DNA of 64,000 nucleotides from Sulfuriflexus mobilis (GCF_003967195.1 NZ_AP018725.1:682001-746000), one strand, 5' to 3'; shown: positions 29,410-40,514, counted from the stretch's first letter. Translations and numbers: made by a program. The notes: generated by a model from the letters alone, not told the origin.

Positions 29410-31125
29410 TTAGTCCTTGGTCACACGGTTAATTTCTTCGAGGCTGGTGAGTCCATCCTTCACCTTTTTCAGGCCTGACTGGCGCAGGTCACTGATGCCT
29501 TCCTTGGCCGCCTGATCGGCGAGCTGGATGGCGTTACCGCCTTCCATAATAATGCGTCCCATCGCGTCGGAAATCGGCATGACCTGGTAGATACCGACGC
29601 GGCCCTTATAACCCGCGGCACATTGGTCACAGCCTACCGCGCCATATACCTTTAAGCCGCCAGTGATATCCTGTTCGGTAAAGCCCTCTTCGAGCAGGGC
29701 CTCTTTGGGGATATCGACGGGTTTTTTACACTGTGTGCAGAGGCGTCGCGCCAGGCGCTGGGCAATAATTAAAGCTACAGTGGAGGCGATGTTATAGGGC
29801 GGCACCCCCATGTTGACCAGGCGTGTCAGGGTCTGGGGGGCGTCATTGGTATGCAGAGTGGATAACACCAGGTGCCCGGTCTGGGCGGCCTTGATGCCGA
29901 TCTCGGCCGTCTCTAGGTCACGGATTTCCCCGACCATGATGATGTCCGGGTCCTGACGCAGGAAGGCGCGCAGGGCGCTGGCAAAGGTCAGGCCGACCTT
30001 ATTATTCACATTGACCTGATTAATACCGGCCAGGTTGATTTCTACCGGGTCTTCGGCGGTGGAGATGTTGCGGTCTTCGGTATTGAGGATGTTCAGACCG
30101 GTATACAATGACACGGTCTTACCACTGCCGGTTGGGCCGGTGACGAGGATCATGCCATCCGGTTTGGCGAGGGCCTTCAGGTAGAGTTCCTTTTGCTCTT
30201 CTTCATAGCCGAGTGCATCAATGCCGAGTTTGGCACTACTCGAATCCAGAATACGCATAACGATCTTTTCGCCGAACAGGGTCGGGCAGGTATTGACACG
30301 AAAATCGATGGCACGGTTCTTCGACAGGGTCATCTTCATGCGCCCGTCTTGCGGGATGCGGCGCTCCGAGGTATCGAGGCGGGACATGACCTTCAGGCGT
30401 GCACACAGGCGGCTGCCGAGGTTGACCGGCGGCGTGGCGATCTCTCTTAGGATGCCGTCCTGGCGAAAACGTACCCGGTAGGTCTTTTCATAGGGTTCGA
30501 AGTGGATATCCGAGGCGCCCTTGTTAATGGCATCGAGCAAGACCTTGTTCACAAAGCGCACCACCGGGGTGTCATCGATATCGGCGTCAGTGGCGTCATC
30601 CTGCGGGGCCTCATCACCACTGCTGATATCCAGGTCATCGAGGTCGGTATCGCCGAGGTCGGCGAGACTGGTGTCCTGGGCCTCCATGGCGTGTTCAATC
30701 GCCTTGCTGAGTTTGTCTTCTTCAACCAGTACCGGCTCGGTATTGGCGCCAACGTGGAATTTGATCTCATCCAGCGCCTGCAGGTTGGTGGGGTCGGAGA
30801 CGGCGACATAGAGGCGGTTACCGCGTTTGAACAGCGGCAGGGCATGGTGCTGACGCACCAGCTTTTCATCGACCAGGGCGGTGGCGGCCGTCTCCATGTC
30901 CATGGTACTGATATCAAACAGCGGTACGCCGAATTCCTGTGAGGCGGCATTGGCGATACTCAGGCTATCGAGAAGATTCTTTGTCACCAGGTGGGTGACA
31001 AACGGGATCTTGCTCTTCAGCGCCTGTTCGTGCGCGACAGCGGCATCGGCCTCGGCAAGCAGACCGTCATGGACGAGCCGACGGGCGAGGCCGCTGATCG
31101 TGGTTTGGGGGTTGATTGATGCCAT
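29410..31125 (-). CDS. pilB: Type IV pilus extension ATPase PilB
   Basis: Hexameric ATPase powering pilus extension. From ATG 31125 it is 571 aa: an N-terminal MshEN-type domain (SGLARRLVHDGLL), an acidic linker rich in Asp (about 150-185), and the ATPase core with Walker A GPTGSGKT at 330-337. The Asp box, the His box (LSTLHTNDAPQTLTRL) and the C-terminal CxxC pairs (CTQC, CDQC) that bind zinc follow. The frame is open to 31206, but the 27 extra residues have no PilB resemblance, so I use the internal ATG. No clear Shine-Dalgarno is visible, so the start is slightly uncertain. Confidence 0.95.
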   Translation of the reverse strand: MASINPQTTISGLARRLVHDGLLAEADAAVAHEQALKSKIPFVTHLVTKNLLDSLSIANAASQEFGVPLFDISTMDMETAATALVDEKLVRQHHALPLFKRGNRLYVAVSDPTNLQALDEIKFHVGANTEPVLVEEDKLSKAIEHAMEAQDTSLADLGDTDLDDLDISSGDEAPQDDATDADIDDTPVVRFVNKVLLDAINKGASDIHFEPYEKTYRVRFRQDGILREIATPPVNLGSRLCARLKVMSRLDTSERRIPQDGRMKMTLSKNRAIDFRVNTCPTLFGEKIVMRILDSSSAKLGIDALGYEEEQKELYLKALAKPDGMILVTGPTGSGKTVSLYTGLNILNTEDRNISTAEDPVEINLAGINQVNVNNKVGLTFASALRAFLRQDPDIIMVGEIRDLETAEIGIKAAQTGHLVLSTLHTNDAPQTLTRLVNMGVPPYNIASTVALIIAQRLARRLCTQCKKPVDIPKEALLEEGFTEQDITGGLKVYGAVGCDQCAAGYKGRVGIYQVMPISDAMGRIIMEGGNAIQLADQAAKEGISDLRQSGLKKVKDGLTSLEEINRVTKD

Positions 31126-31348
31126 ATTTAATATATTAGCGCGTATCGCCTGAATTGCTGTGACCGGGTCGGCTTTTTTATGCTCCAAGAGCCTGTTTAA
31201 GCACAAAGTCTAGTTTATAAATACTTATTTACCAATAGCTTATAAGACATATTTTCATCGTGATCAAGTATGGCTCCGGTAACCAGCTGTTATTTAAATA
31301 AAATAGCCAACGTTGCTTTTTTGGCTTGTTTTTGTCTCCAGCAAAAAA
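31126..31348. other. AT-rich gap between pilB and pilA
   Basis: No gene is seen. The sequence is clearly AT-richer than its surroundings (for example 31201-31260) and holds the presumed promoter and leader of the reverse-strand pilB. No convincing sigma-70 or sigma-54 element was picked out here by eye. The pilA terminator lies at its right end. Confidence 0.5.
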
Positions 31349-31370
31349 AGAGACCGCCGAAGCGGTCTCT
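31343..31370 (-). terminator. Rho-independent terminator of pilA
   Basis: A perfect nine-base stem AGAGACCGC / GCGGTCTCT (31349-31357 with 31362-31370) and a CGAA (TTCG on the transcribed sense) tetraloop. On the reverse strand it is followed by seven T residues (A run at 31343-31349). It lies 57 bases after the pilA stop and should separate the highly expressed pilA from pilB. Confidence 0.92.
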
Positions 31371-31426
31371 CTGTTTCAAGTTTGTGGAGGGGGCGCTAAT
31401 GGCGCTTCCCTCACACTAGCCGGCTA

Positions 31427-31912
31427 TTAACCCTTACAAGAACCCGGTAAATACTGATTAGGCATTGGATTGGCTCCAGTTGCGGGGCCACATGTCCAGG
31501 AGTGAATGACCATACCGCCATCAGTAGCTGCGTTCAGAGCCCGTGCAGTACTTGTTACAAGTGGCGACATTCTAATTGTGTTCGCAGTAGCGCTGGTGCT
31601 GCCACCTAGGTTGGTTGCATTACCTGTGACTTCAATCAATCCAGCACTAGTTACAAGACCGGAGGCAACATATTTCGTTGGGGTGAAGCTACACACGTTT
31701 TGTAAGGTAGTGCCCATATTTACGTTGGCGGCTGACTGTACCGCTTCGGTGATGGCGGTTCGGCATGAGGAGGCTGCCAGGATCACTTCAGAGACCTTGG
31801 CGCGTACGGTGTAGTCCTGATAAGCCGGCAGTGCCACAGCGGCAAGGATACCGATGATCGCAACGACGATCATGAGTTCGATCAGGGTAAAGCCTTTTTG
31901 TATCGTTTTCAT
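31427..31912 (-). CDS. pilA: Type IV pilin (major pilin PilA)
   Basis: From ATG 31912 (161 aa) there is a class III leader, MKTIQKG, cleaved before [17 protein letters not shown] with the essential Glu at mature position 5. A strong AAGGAG ribosome site lies seven bases upstream; a longer in-frame start would push the leader inward. The globular part has four cysteines. The last pair (WTCGP and PGSC, 17 residues between) would form the C-terminal disulfide loop. PilD, PilB and PilC lie downstream. A sigma-54 element and PilSR suggest two-component control. Codon and base composition are poorer in GC than pilB or pilR, as expected of a variable pilin. Confidence 0.95.
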   Translation of the reverse strand: MKTIQKGFTLIELMIVVAIIGILAAVALPAYQDYTVRAKVSEVILAASSCRTAITEAVQSAANVNMGTTLQNVCSFTPTKYVASGLVTSAGLIEVTGNATNLGGSTSATANTIRMSPLVTSTARALNAATDGGMVIHSWTCGPATGANPMPNQYLPGSCKG

Positions 31913-32044
31913 AATGCTCTCCTTAGAAGAGTGTTTAGTTGTTTGTCTTGCCATGTTCTGAAAGGTCTGTGTCCCCCAGCATAGCAGTGTTCAGAGGAAA
32001 CGCATCCCGAAGGGCGAGTTTGTCCGTTCCTTGCTGAGTACCGG

Positions 32045-32060
32045 AGCAAGGCCTGTGCCA
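32045..32060 (-). promoter_or_regulatory. Sigma-54 (-24/-12) promoter upstream of pilA
   Basis: On the reverse strand the sequence TGGCAC-AGGCC-TTGCT matches the RpoN consensus TGGCAC-N5-TTGCw exactly. The invariant GG and GC have the correct spacing. It faces pilA, about 130 bases upstream of the ATG, giving a leader of about 120 bases. PilR, encoded 1.4 kb away, is a sigma-54 activator of this promoter class in Pseudomonas. Confidence 0.82.
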
Positions 32061-32284
32061 AGTTGCCCACTGGGGTAGTCGGCAGGGATCTGGAAAAGCT
32101 AATAGATTGAATATAAAGCTGAAATACATTTCCCGGACACTGTCAGACATGGACAGCTTGCCAAATTATAACCCTGATTTATCTATGAGAATGAAAATAG
32201 CGGGACAGAATGTGACCCTGAGCGTCACCTGCTGGCCGGGATAGGTGACGAAATGGGCTGGTTAACCTTCGCTTAATTTCTAAC

Positions 32285-32456
32285 CTACTCTTCCAATCCA
32301 AGTTTCTTCAACCGGTAATGCAGGGTGCGAAAGGTGATGCCGAGTTTTTTCGCCGCCGCGGTCTTGTTTGTAGAGGGTCTGTTTCAACGACTGCTGGATG
32401 ACGTCTTTCTTGATCGAGTCGAGGTAATCTTGCGGCGGCATATCGTCGATACTCAT
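32285..32456 (-). pseudogene. Remnant of pilR 3' end (frameshifted duplicate)
   Basis: Reverse-strand translation begins MSIDDMPPQDYLDSIKKD and then matches the end of PilR (DYLDSIEKDAILQALEQT). After TLYKQ a one-base insertion shifts the frame. In the next frame the Fis-type helix-turn-helix continues as AAAKKLGITFRTLHYRLKK, ending LGLEE and a stop, almost identical to the last 25 residues of the intact PilR at 33413. Nucleotide identity to pilR is high but clearly below 100 percent, so it is not a very recent duplication. The remnant lacks the receiver and ATPase domains. In the unshifted frame a 58-aa product ending near 32282 is conceivable but unlikely to be functional. Confidence 0.85.
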
Positions 32457-32554
32457 ATAAAAGATTATGAGTAGAAAGGCCTTTCTCGTGAAAAGCTTTT
32501 ACAGCTGGTAAACTTGACGAAGGAAAATTTCATGATAATTTGGGTTGTAAGACT

Positions 32555-33322
32555 ATGAATATTACAAGTATTGCAATAAACAGATACACCGCGGCATTCA
32601 GTCATTTTCTTATCAGTGCACTGGTTCTGGCGGCCTTCCTGGCAGTCATGCGCCTTGTCTGGTATCCGGATTTTTATTTTACGGCAAATGGCGGCTGGGA
32701 GATTATTGCGATATTGATAGGTGTTGACCTGGTAATTGGCCCATCACTCACCTTGATCGTATTCAAACCCGGTAAGCCCGGCTTGAAACTGGATATGACC
32801 GCTATTGTATTACTGCAAATAGCCGCGCTCTTATATGGTGGGTCAGTGATTTACAAGGAACGGCCGCTGTATATGGTGTATTACAGCGATACGTTTGAGA
32901 TCGTCACAGCGAATGAGCTGGCACAACTCAATCCGGGGAAAGAGATTGTAAAGGATGTGGATGGCAGCGGCCGGTGGCCACAGCTTGTCTATGCAGAACT
33001 GCCGGCGGATAAAACCCTGCGAGCACAATTGACGCAAGAGGTGTTAGAGGGCAAATTCCGCCCTCCCCAGCGTCCTGAATATTACCAGGCATTGACCCCT
33101 CACCTGCAGAAAGTTGCCGGTAATGCCATAGACAAACAGACATATATAGACTGGAAAGGCCTATCTACACAGGAGGTGGAACAACTTGTCGGCGATGCGA
33201 GTATGGACATGATTGTTTTTTATACAGTGTATGGGAAAAGGAAAGATCCTATTATTGCTCTGGACATGAGTACGGGTGAGGTTGTTGGATGGGTAGTGCC
33301 GCCGGATCGAGAGAAAAAATAG
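32555..33322 (+). CDS. TfpX/TfpZ-family type IV pilin accessory protein
   Basis: A 255-aa protein with three hydrophobic segments in the first 100 residues (around 10-30, 45-70 and 80-97) and a soluble C-terminal part. WYPDFYFTANGGWEI, GVDLVIGPSLTLIVF and LLQIAALLYGG are recognisable signatures of the pilin accessory family found next to pilA in Acinetobacter, Moraxella and Pseudomonas, where members aid assembly of particular pilin alleles. Here it lies on the opposite strand to pilA, between a pilR remnant and pilR. GC is about 40-45 percent in sampled lines, against 58-68 percent in pilR. The start is uncertain: ATG 32555 has no good ribosome site and TTG 32540 is possible. Confidence 0.82.
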   Translation: MNITSIAINRYTAAFSHFLISALVLAAFLAVMRLVWYPDFYFTANGGWEIIAILIGVDLVIGPSLTLIVFKPGKPGLKLDMTAIVLLQIAALLYGGSVIYKERPLYMVYYSDTFEIVTANELAQLNPGKEIVKDVDGSGRWPQLVYAELPADKTLRAQLTQEVLEGKFRPPQRPEYYQALTPHLQKVAGNAIDKQTYIDWKGLSTQEVEQLVGDASMDMIVFYTVYGKRKDPIIALDMSTGEVVGWVVPPDREKK

Positions 33323-33412
33323 CCACGAAGTTTCGAAACGAGAGCGGACTTAAACTAATCGTTCCAGTAAGGTCCTTACCTGCACCATTTCTGTTTTGCC
33401 TCTTCGGCTTGT

Positions 33413-34798
<1,386 letters not shown>

Positions 34799-34806
34799 GT
34801 CAGTGC

Positions 34807-36432
34807 CTAGTTACCTTCTTGTTGTTTTCGGCGCGGGTCGGCGAAGCTGATCCTGAAGCAACTGCCGCCCTTGACCACGGGGATGTAATCCAGTCGTGCC
34901 TGGTTACCCTCACAAAGTTCACGGGCGATGTAAAGCCCCAGACCGGTGCCACTGCTTTCCGTAGTGTAGAAAGGTTCGAAGATATGTAAAGACTGCTCGG
35001 GGTTGATGCCGGGGCCGTGGTCAATAATGTCGAGGTAGGGTCGGTTCGATTCGGTGGAAAAACCGCCTTGCAGGATGACCTTGGGGGAACCCGGGTAGTT
35101 CTGGCTGTGGCGCAGGCCGTTGCGCACCAGGTTCCAGACCACCTGGTGTAACTGGCCGGGGTCCATGCGTACCTCGAGGGGTTCCTGCATGGTGTTAAGG
35201 GCGATCTCACCGGGCTTGACGTGCTCGCTACGCACAAACTCGTCGACAAATCCTTCGAGCCAGGTCTGTAGCGCAAACAGCACCGGTTGGGCGCGGTCCC
35301 GGCGGCTCAGGCTCATGGTGTTCTCGATAATACGGTTCACGCGTTGCGTATGTTCACCGATGATCTGGGTCAGGCGCTTATCACCCGGGTTGAGCCCCGG
35401 TGACTCACCGAGTAACTGGCTGGCGTGGCTGATGGCACCGAGCGGGTTACGGATCTCGTGGGCGATACTGGCGGTGAGCCGACCGAGCGAGGCGAGTTTC
35501 ATTTGCTGGGCCCGCTGGGCCACGGCCGAGGTGTCTTCGAGAAAGATCAGCGCGCCATCGTTGCGGCTGCCACCGAGGCGGGCAAACTTGGGCAGGACCT
35601 CCGGCGAGGTCTTCGAGGTGCGGAAGGTGATCGGCTCACTCTCCGGGTTCTCCCGCCAGAGCTGGAGCTGGTCGGCCAGTACCAGTGAGATGTCAAAGAG
35701 TGGGCGACCCTGGAAGCTGCCCGGGGTGCTCAGGAGCTTCCAGGCCGACTCGTTCATGAGGCGAATGCGGGCCTCTGCATCGACGACAACGATGCCGGTC
35801 TGCATGTGCTGGATGATGTATTCGTTGAGCTGCTCAAGATTGGCCAGGTCGAGGCTGCGCTGGTGGGCCAGGGCCTCGCTCTCGGTGGCGCGGCGCGCGA
35901 GCATATTGGCGATCAGTGCGGTGGTGAGCAGGGTCGCGCCGAGGATCCCGGCATTGGTGTAATGGGAGCTGGCAAAGTGTTCATAGAGGATACTGAGGCC
36001 TTCCTCCGCGAGCACGGTAATTGTCGCCAGGCTGCCAAAGAGGATGGCCAGGCGGCGCGAGGTGAGCATACTGAAGCCGGCGACACTGACCACGAGTAAC
36101 ATACCGAGGCCGCTGCTGATCCCCCCGCTGGCGTGCATGAGCAGGGTGATGGCGACCAGGTCGATGCAAAAGTGCAGCGGGACCTGAATGCGGTAGGCCA
36201 GCCACTGTCGCTGAATGGCAAAACTGAAGAGGATGCCAAAGACGAGATAGACCAGCGCCGTGTAGTGAAACAGGGCGCGGTTGTGCTCACCGAGGGGGGC
36301 GATATTCGTTGCATTGAGGATCAGCACCAGGAACAGCCCGGCCAGCACCATACGGTAGAGGTTGAGCAGGTGTAAGGGCCGCCAGTTTGCGTCCGGCCCG
36401 GAATGCCTGTGGCTAAAGCGTTGTGAACTCAT
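34807..36432 (-). CDS. pilS: Sensor histidine kinase PilS
   Basis: A 541-aa membrane kinase with about six hydrophobic segments in the first 190 residues, a PAS-like region, the HisKA phosphoacceptor motif SIAHEIRNPLGAISHASQ, and an HATPase domain (VWNLVRNGLRHS, DHGPGI, GTGLGLYIA). In Pseudomonas PilS senses PilA in the inner membrane and controls PilR. It is co-transcribed with pilR; the short gene at 36464 lies upstream on the same strand. Confidence 0.94.
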   Translation of the reverse strand: MSSQRFSHRHSGPDANWRPLHLLNLYRMVLAGLFLVLILNATNIAPLGEHNRALFHYTALVYLVFGILFSFAIQRQWLAYRIQVPLHFCIDLVAITLLMHASGGISSGLGMLLVVSVAGFSMLTSRRLAILFGSLATITVLAEEGLSILYEHFASSHYTNAGILGATLLTTALIANMLARRATESEALAHQRSLDLANLEQLNEYIIQHMQTGIVVVDAEARIRLMNESAWKLLSTPGSFQGRPLFDISLVLADQLQLWRENPESEPITFRTSKTSPEVLPKFARLGGSRNDGALIFLEDTSAVAQRAQQMKLASLGRLTASIAHEIRNPLGAISHASQLLGESPGLNPGDKRLTQIIGEHTQRVNRIIENTMSLSRRDRAQPVLFALQTWLEGFVDEFVRSEHVKPGEIALNTMQEPLEVRMDPGQLHQVVWNLVRNGLRHSQNYPGSPKVILQGGFSTESNRPYLDIIDHGPGINPEQSLHIFEPFYTTESSGTGLGLYIARELCEGNQARLDYIPVVKGGSCFRISFADPRRKQQEGN

Positions 36433-36463
36433 GCCCGGATGTTAACGTAGAACGGCGCGCAGG

Positions 36464-36697
36464 TCAGTGTCGGGTCTCCCTGGCCTGGTCGCGGTGTTCT
36501 GCACAGCAGTAATAGTGCTCGCCTTCGTGCAGGGCCTCGGACTCGGGGATATGCGTATCACATACGGCACAGGGCACGATGGTGTCGATGCTTGGCCGCT
36601 GCGGGGGTTTTTTCAGGCCGGCGCGGCGGTGATTGCGGATCAGGACCAGGATAATCCAGACAGCGAGGGCAATGAGTAACAGGCGGAGCAGGTTCAT
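36464..36697 (-). CDS. Small membrane protein with cysteine pairs (PP0621-like)
   Basis: A 77-aa protein. An N-terminal membrane segment (about residues 3-21) is followed by a basic stretch and a CAVCDTHIP...HYYCCAEH cysteine/histidine pattern that looks like a small zinc-binding finger. It resembles the PP0621 family found beside pilSR in pseudomonads. No function is known to me. It ends 31 bases before pilS and could be in the same transcript. Confidence 0.75.
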   Translation of the reverse strand: MNLLRLLLIALAVWIILVLIRNHRRAGLKKPPQRPSIDTIVPCAVCDTHIPESEALHEGEHYYCCAEHRDQARETRH

Positions 36698-36800
36698 GAT
36701 GGTCTACATCGAATATCAACTGCCCGCATAGTAGCGTACTTTTGCGTCGACGCGCCATTTGCTGGAGAATAGCACGGATAATTTCCGGATTTTTAAACGT

Positions 36801-37973
36801 ATGAACATACATGAATTTCAGGCCAAGCAGCTGTTCCGTGACTACGGTATCCCGGTGCCCAACGGCGGCCCGGCGACCTCGGTCGCCGAGGCGGTGGCCG
36901 TGGCACGCGGTATCGACAGTGACGGCTGGATGGTCAAGGCCCAGGTGCATGCCGGTGGCCGTGGCAAGGCCGGTGGTGTCAAGCGTGCGGCGAATGTCGA
37001 AGCCGTCGAGCAGATCAGCAACACCTTGCTCGGTACCCACCTGGTGACGCACCAGACCACGGCCAGGGGCCAGCCGGTGAATACGCTATTAATTGAACAG
37101 ACCAGCACGATCCAGCGTGAGCTGTATTTCGGCATGCTTGTCGACCGCGCCAGCAAGCGCATTGTCATGATGGCCTCGACCGAGGGCGGCATGGACATCG
37201 AAGAGGTGGCGGCTAAGACGCCGGAGAAGATCCTCACGGTGGCCATCGACCCGGTGGCCGGGCTGCAGGGATACCAGGTTCGCGAGCTCGGTTTCGGCCT
37301 GGGCCTGACGGGCGATCAGATCAAGGCGCTCGGCCGCATCATGCACGGCCTGTATGAGCTGTTTGTTGACAAGGACTGCAGCCTGCTTGAGATCAATCCG
37401 TTGATCGTCTCCGGCAAGGATGAACTCATGGCGCTCGATGCGAAGATCAATTTCGATGATAACGCCCTGTATCGGCATGCCGATATCACCGCCTTGCTCG
37501 ATGCGAGCCAGGATGATGACAAGGAACACCATGCCCAGCAGTTCGGCCTTAACTACATCAGCCTCGACGGCAATATCGGTTGTATGGTCAACGGCGCCGG
37601 GCTGGCGATGGCAACCATGGACCTGATCAAGCTGCACGGCGGTGCGCCGGCCAACTTCCTCGATGTCGGCGGCGGCACCAGTGCCGAGAAGGTCGCCGAG
37701 GCCTTCAAGTTGATCCTCTCGGATGACAAGGTCGAGGCGATCCTCGTCAACATCTTCGGCGGCATTGTGCGCTGCGACCTCATCGCCGAGGGCGTGATCC
37801 GCGCCGTGCGCGAGGTCGGTATCGACATCCCCGTGGTCGTGCGTCTCGAGGGCACGAACGTCGAGCAGGGTCGCGCCATGCTGCGCGACAGTGACCTCTC
37901 CATCATCACCGGTGAGGGCCTCACCGATGCGGCGAGCAAGGTCGTCGCCGCCGTGCAGGGAGGAGCCGCATGA
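36801..37973 (+). CDS. sucC: Succinyl-CoA synthetase beta subunit (ADP-forming)
   Basis: ATP-grasp subunit of the TCA-cycle enzyme, 390 aa from ATG 36801 ([20 protein letters not shown]). The frame is open 14 codons upstream without resemblance. It has [15 protein letters not shown], the LEINPLIV metal-site motif and [12 protein letters not shown] at the subunit interface. The stop overlaps the sucD start as ATGA. Confidence 0.97.
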   Translation: MNIHEFQAKQLFRDYGIPVPNGGPATSVAEAVAVARGIDSDGWMVKAQVHAGGRGKAGGVKRAANVEAVEQISNTLLGTHLVTHQTTARGQPVNTLLIEQTSTIQRELYFGMLVDRASKRIVMMASTEGGMDIEEVAAKTPEKILTVAIDPVAGLQGYQVRELGFGLGLTGDQIKALGRIMHGLYELFVDKDCSLLEINPLIVSGKDELMALDAKINFDDNALYRHADITALLDASQDDDKEHHAQQFGLNYISLDGNIGCMVNGAGLAMATMDLIKLHGGAPANFLDVGGGTSAEKVAEAFKLILSDDKVEAILVNIFGGIVRCDLIAEGVIRAVREVGIDIPVVVRLEGTNVEQGRAMLRDSDLSIITGEGLTDAASKVVAAVQGGAA

Positions 37974-38845
37974 GTATCCTCATTAATAAGGAGACGAAGG
38001 TGATCTGCCAGGGCTTTACCGGCAAGCAGGGCAGCTTCCACTCCGAGCAGGCCATCGAATACGGCACCCGGATGGTCGGTGGTGTGACGCCGGGCAAGGG
38101 TGGTCAGAGCCACCTCGGCCTGCCCGTATTCAATACCGTGCGCGATGCGGTCAACGAGGCCGGTGCCGAGGCGACCATGATCTATGTGCCGGCCGCCTTT
38201 GCCGCCGACGCCATCCTCGAGGCCGCCGATGCGGGCATCAGGGTTATCGCCTGTATCACCGAGGGGATCCCGGTTCTGGATATGCTCAAGGTCAAGGCCG
38301 CACTGGCGCACTATGATGCGCAACTGATCGGCCCGAACTGCCCGGGCATCATTACGCCGGGCGAGTGCAAGATCGGCATCATGCCGGGCTTTATCCATAA
38401 GCCGGGCAAGATCGGCATCGTCTCGCGTTCCGGCACCCTGACCTACGAGGCCGTGCACCAGACCACGCAGAACGGCCTTGGTCAGACCACCTGTATCGGC
38501 ATCGGTGGCGACCCGATCCACGGCATGGACTTCATCGACTGCCTGTCGCGTTTTGAGGATGACCCGCAGACGCAGGGCATTGTCATGGTTGGTGAGATCG
38601 GCGGCAGCGCCGAGGAGGCCGCCGCCGAGTATATTAAGGCACACGTCAGCAAGCCCGTCGTCGCCTACATCGCCGGGGTCACGGCGCCGGCCGGCAAGCG
38701 CATGGGCCATGCCGGGGCGATCATCGCCGGCGGCAAGGGCACGGCGGAAGAAAAGTTTGCCGCACTCGAGGCGGCGGGGGTTGGCATTGCCCGCTCACCG
38801 GCCGATATGGGGGTGCGCATGCTCGAAGTGGTCAGGCCGGATTAA
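37970..38845 (+). CDS. sucD: Succinyl-CoA synthetase alpha subunit
   Basis: A 291-aa CoA-binding subunit. The N-terminal [20 protein letters not shown], the CoA-ligase stretch [17 protein letters not shown], and the phosphohistidine in [17 protein letters not shown] are intact. It overlaps sucC and is followed after 12 bases by nadE, so all three may share a transcript. Confidence 0.97.
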   Translation: MSILINKETKVICQGFTGKQGSFHSEQAIEYGTRMVGGVTPGKGGQSHLGLPVFNTVRDAVNEAGAEATMIYVPAAFAADAILEAADAGIRVIACITEGIPVLDMLKVKAALAHYDAQLIGPNCPGIITPGECKIGIMPGFIHKPGKIGIVSRSGTLTYEAVHQTTQNGLGQTTCIGIGGDPIHGMDFIDCLSRFEDDPQTQGIVMVGEIGGSAEEAAAEYIKAHVSKPVVAYIAGVTAPAGKRMGHAGAIIAGGKGTAEEKFAALEAAGVGIARSPADMGVRMLEVVRPD

Positions 38846-38857
38846 GGTGCAAGAGAC

Positions 38858-40510
38858 ATGACGCAATCACTGCGCATTGTTATGGCCCAGATCAATACGC
38901 TGGTCGGCGACATTGAGTGCAATACCGATCAGGTCATTGCGACCTCCCTGCGTGCACGTGACGCGATGCAGGCCGATGCCATTGTCTTTCCCGAACTGAC
39001 CCTGAGCGGTTACCCGCCCGAGGATTTACTCCTGCGCCCGGGTCTGAGCATGGCCACTGTGCACGGGCTGGAGCGGGTGAAAAAGGCCGTTACCGGTATC
39101 GATGTCATTATCGGTTATCCGCAAAAGGAACGGGGTGGCCTGTATAACGTCGCCGCCGTGATCCGCGATGGCCAGATCAAGGCGACCTATCACAAGCAAC
39201 ACCTGCCGAACTATAGTGTCTTCGACGAGAAGCGTTACTTCGTGCCGGGCGAGGCCAAACCTTGCCTGGTCGATATCAAGGGCGTGCCGGTCGGTATCAC
39301 CATCTGTGAAGATATCTGGATGCCCGACCCGGTGCAGCAGGCGGCCAGTGCAGGGGCAAAGTTGATCCTGAACCTGAATGCCTCGCCCTACCACATCAAC
39401 AAACACGAAGAGCGTGAGGCGGTCCTGTATGAGCGTGCCACCGAGTCGGGTCTGCCGATCGTCTACGTCAACCTGATCGGCGGTCAGGACGAACTCGTCT
39501 TTGATGGCGGCTCGACCGCGGTCAATGCGCAGGGCGAGATCACGCAGCGCGCGCCGGTGTACGAAACCGGCCTGTTTGCGGTGGATTTCAACATCGATGC
39601 GCAGGGGCGGGTGACGCCGCTGGAGGCCGAGATCGCCCCGGTGGCCAGCGATGAAGCCAGTGTCTACGGTGCGCTCGTGCTCGGCGTGCGTGATTACGTC
39701 GAGAAGAACGGTTTTCGCGGCGTGGTCATTGGCCTGTCAGGCGGCATTGATTCGGCCCTGACCCTGGCGGTAGCCGTTGATGCGCTGGGCGCAGACCGGG
39801 TCGAGGCCGTGTCCATGCCGTCACGCTATACGGCGGACATGAGTATTGACGATGCCCGTGCCGAGGCCGAGGCCCTAGGCGTGGATTTCAAGCTGATCCC
39901 GATCGAAAAACCTTTTAGCGCCTTTCTCGACTGTCTCGCCGAGGAGTTTGCCGGTCTCAAGACAGACACCACCGAGGAAAATATCCAGGCCCGCTGTCGC
40001 GGCGTGTTGCTCATGGCGATCGCCAACAAGAAGCGCCGCATCGTCCTGACCACCGGGAACAAGAGTGAGATGGCGGTCGGTTATGCCACGCTGTATGGCG
40101 ACATGGCCGGGGGCTTTGACGTGCTTAAGGATGTGCCGAAGTTGCTGGTCTACCGCCTGAGTGAGTACCGCAACACGCTCTCGCCGGTGATCCCGCAGCG
40201 GGTTATCGACCGCCCGCCGAGTGCCGAACTGGCCCCGGACCAGAAGGATGAGGACAGCCTGCCGCCGTATGAAGACCTGGATCCGATCCTGGCCATGTAC
40301 GTCGAAGAGGACATGACCCTCGAGGAGATCGCCGCCAGGGGTTACGATATGGAGACCGTGGCGCGTGTCATTGGCATGGTGGACCGCAATGAATACAAGC
40401 GCCGCCAGGCCGCACCGGGTGTGCGCGTGACACAGCGCGCCTTTGGCCGCGACCGCCGTTACCCGATCACATCGGGTTATCGCAGCGGCAAGTGTGGCTG
40501 GAAGGTTTGA
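38858..40510 (+). CDS. nadE: Glutamine-dependent NAD+ synthetase
   Basis: A 550-aa two-domain enzyme converting nicotinate adenine dinucleotide to NAD+ with glutamine as amide donor. The N-terminal nitrilase-type glutaminase has the triad E46, K113 and C150 (ITICEDIW). The C-terminal PP-loop synthetase begins with GLSGGIDSALTLA, followed by LTTGNKSEMAVGYATLYGDMAGGF. The context with sucCD and glnB is seen in related gammaproteobacteria. Confidence 0.96.
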   Translation: MTQSLRIVMAQINTLVGDIECNTDQVIATSLRARDAMQADAIVFPELTLSGYPPEDLLLRPGLSMATVHGLERVKKAVTGIDVIIGYPQKERGGLYNVAAVIRDGQIKATYHKQHLPNYSVFDEKRYFVPGEAKPCLVDIKGVPVGITICEDIWMPDPVQQAASAGAKLILNLNASPYHINKHEEREAVLYERATESGLPIVYVNLIGGQDELVFDGGSTAVNAQGEITQRAPVYETGLFAVDFNIDAQGRVTPLEAEIAPVASDEASVYGALVLGVRDYVEKNGFRGVVIGLSGGIDSALTLAVAVDALGADRVEAVSMPSRYTADMSIDDARAEAEALGVDFKLIPIEKPFSAFLDCLAEEFAGLKTDTTEENIQARCRGVLLMAIANKKRRIVLTTGNKSEMAVGYATLYGDMAGGFDVLKDVPKLLVYRLSEYRNTLSPVIPQRVIDRPPSAELAPDQKDEDSLPPYEDLDPILAMYVEEDMTLEEIAARGYDMETVARVIGMVDRNEYKRRQAAPGVRVTQRAFGRDRRYPITSGYRSGKCGWKV

Positions 40511-40514
40511 GAGC

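Noticed and set aside
31935-32150. 71-aa reverse frame upstream of pilA
   Set aside because: Covers the sigma-54 promoter and leader of pilA; no ribosome site or family resemblance.
35120-35962. 280-aa open frame antisense to pilS
   Set aside because: Shadow frame with low-complexity serine/arginine content.
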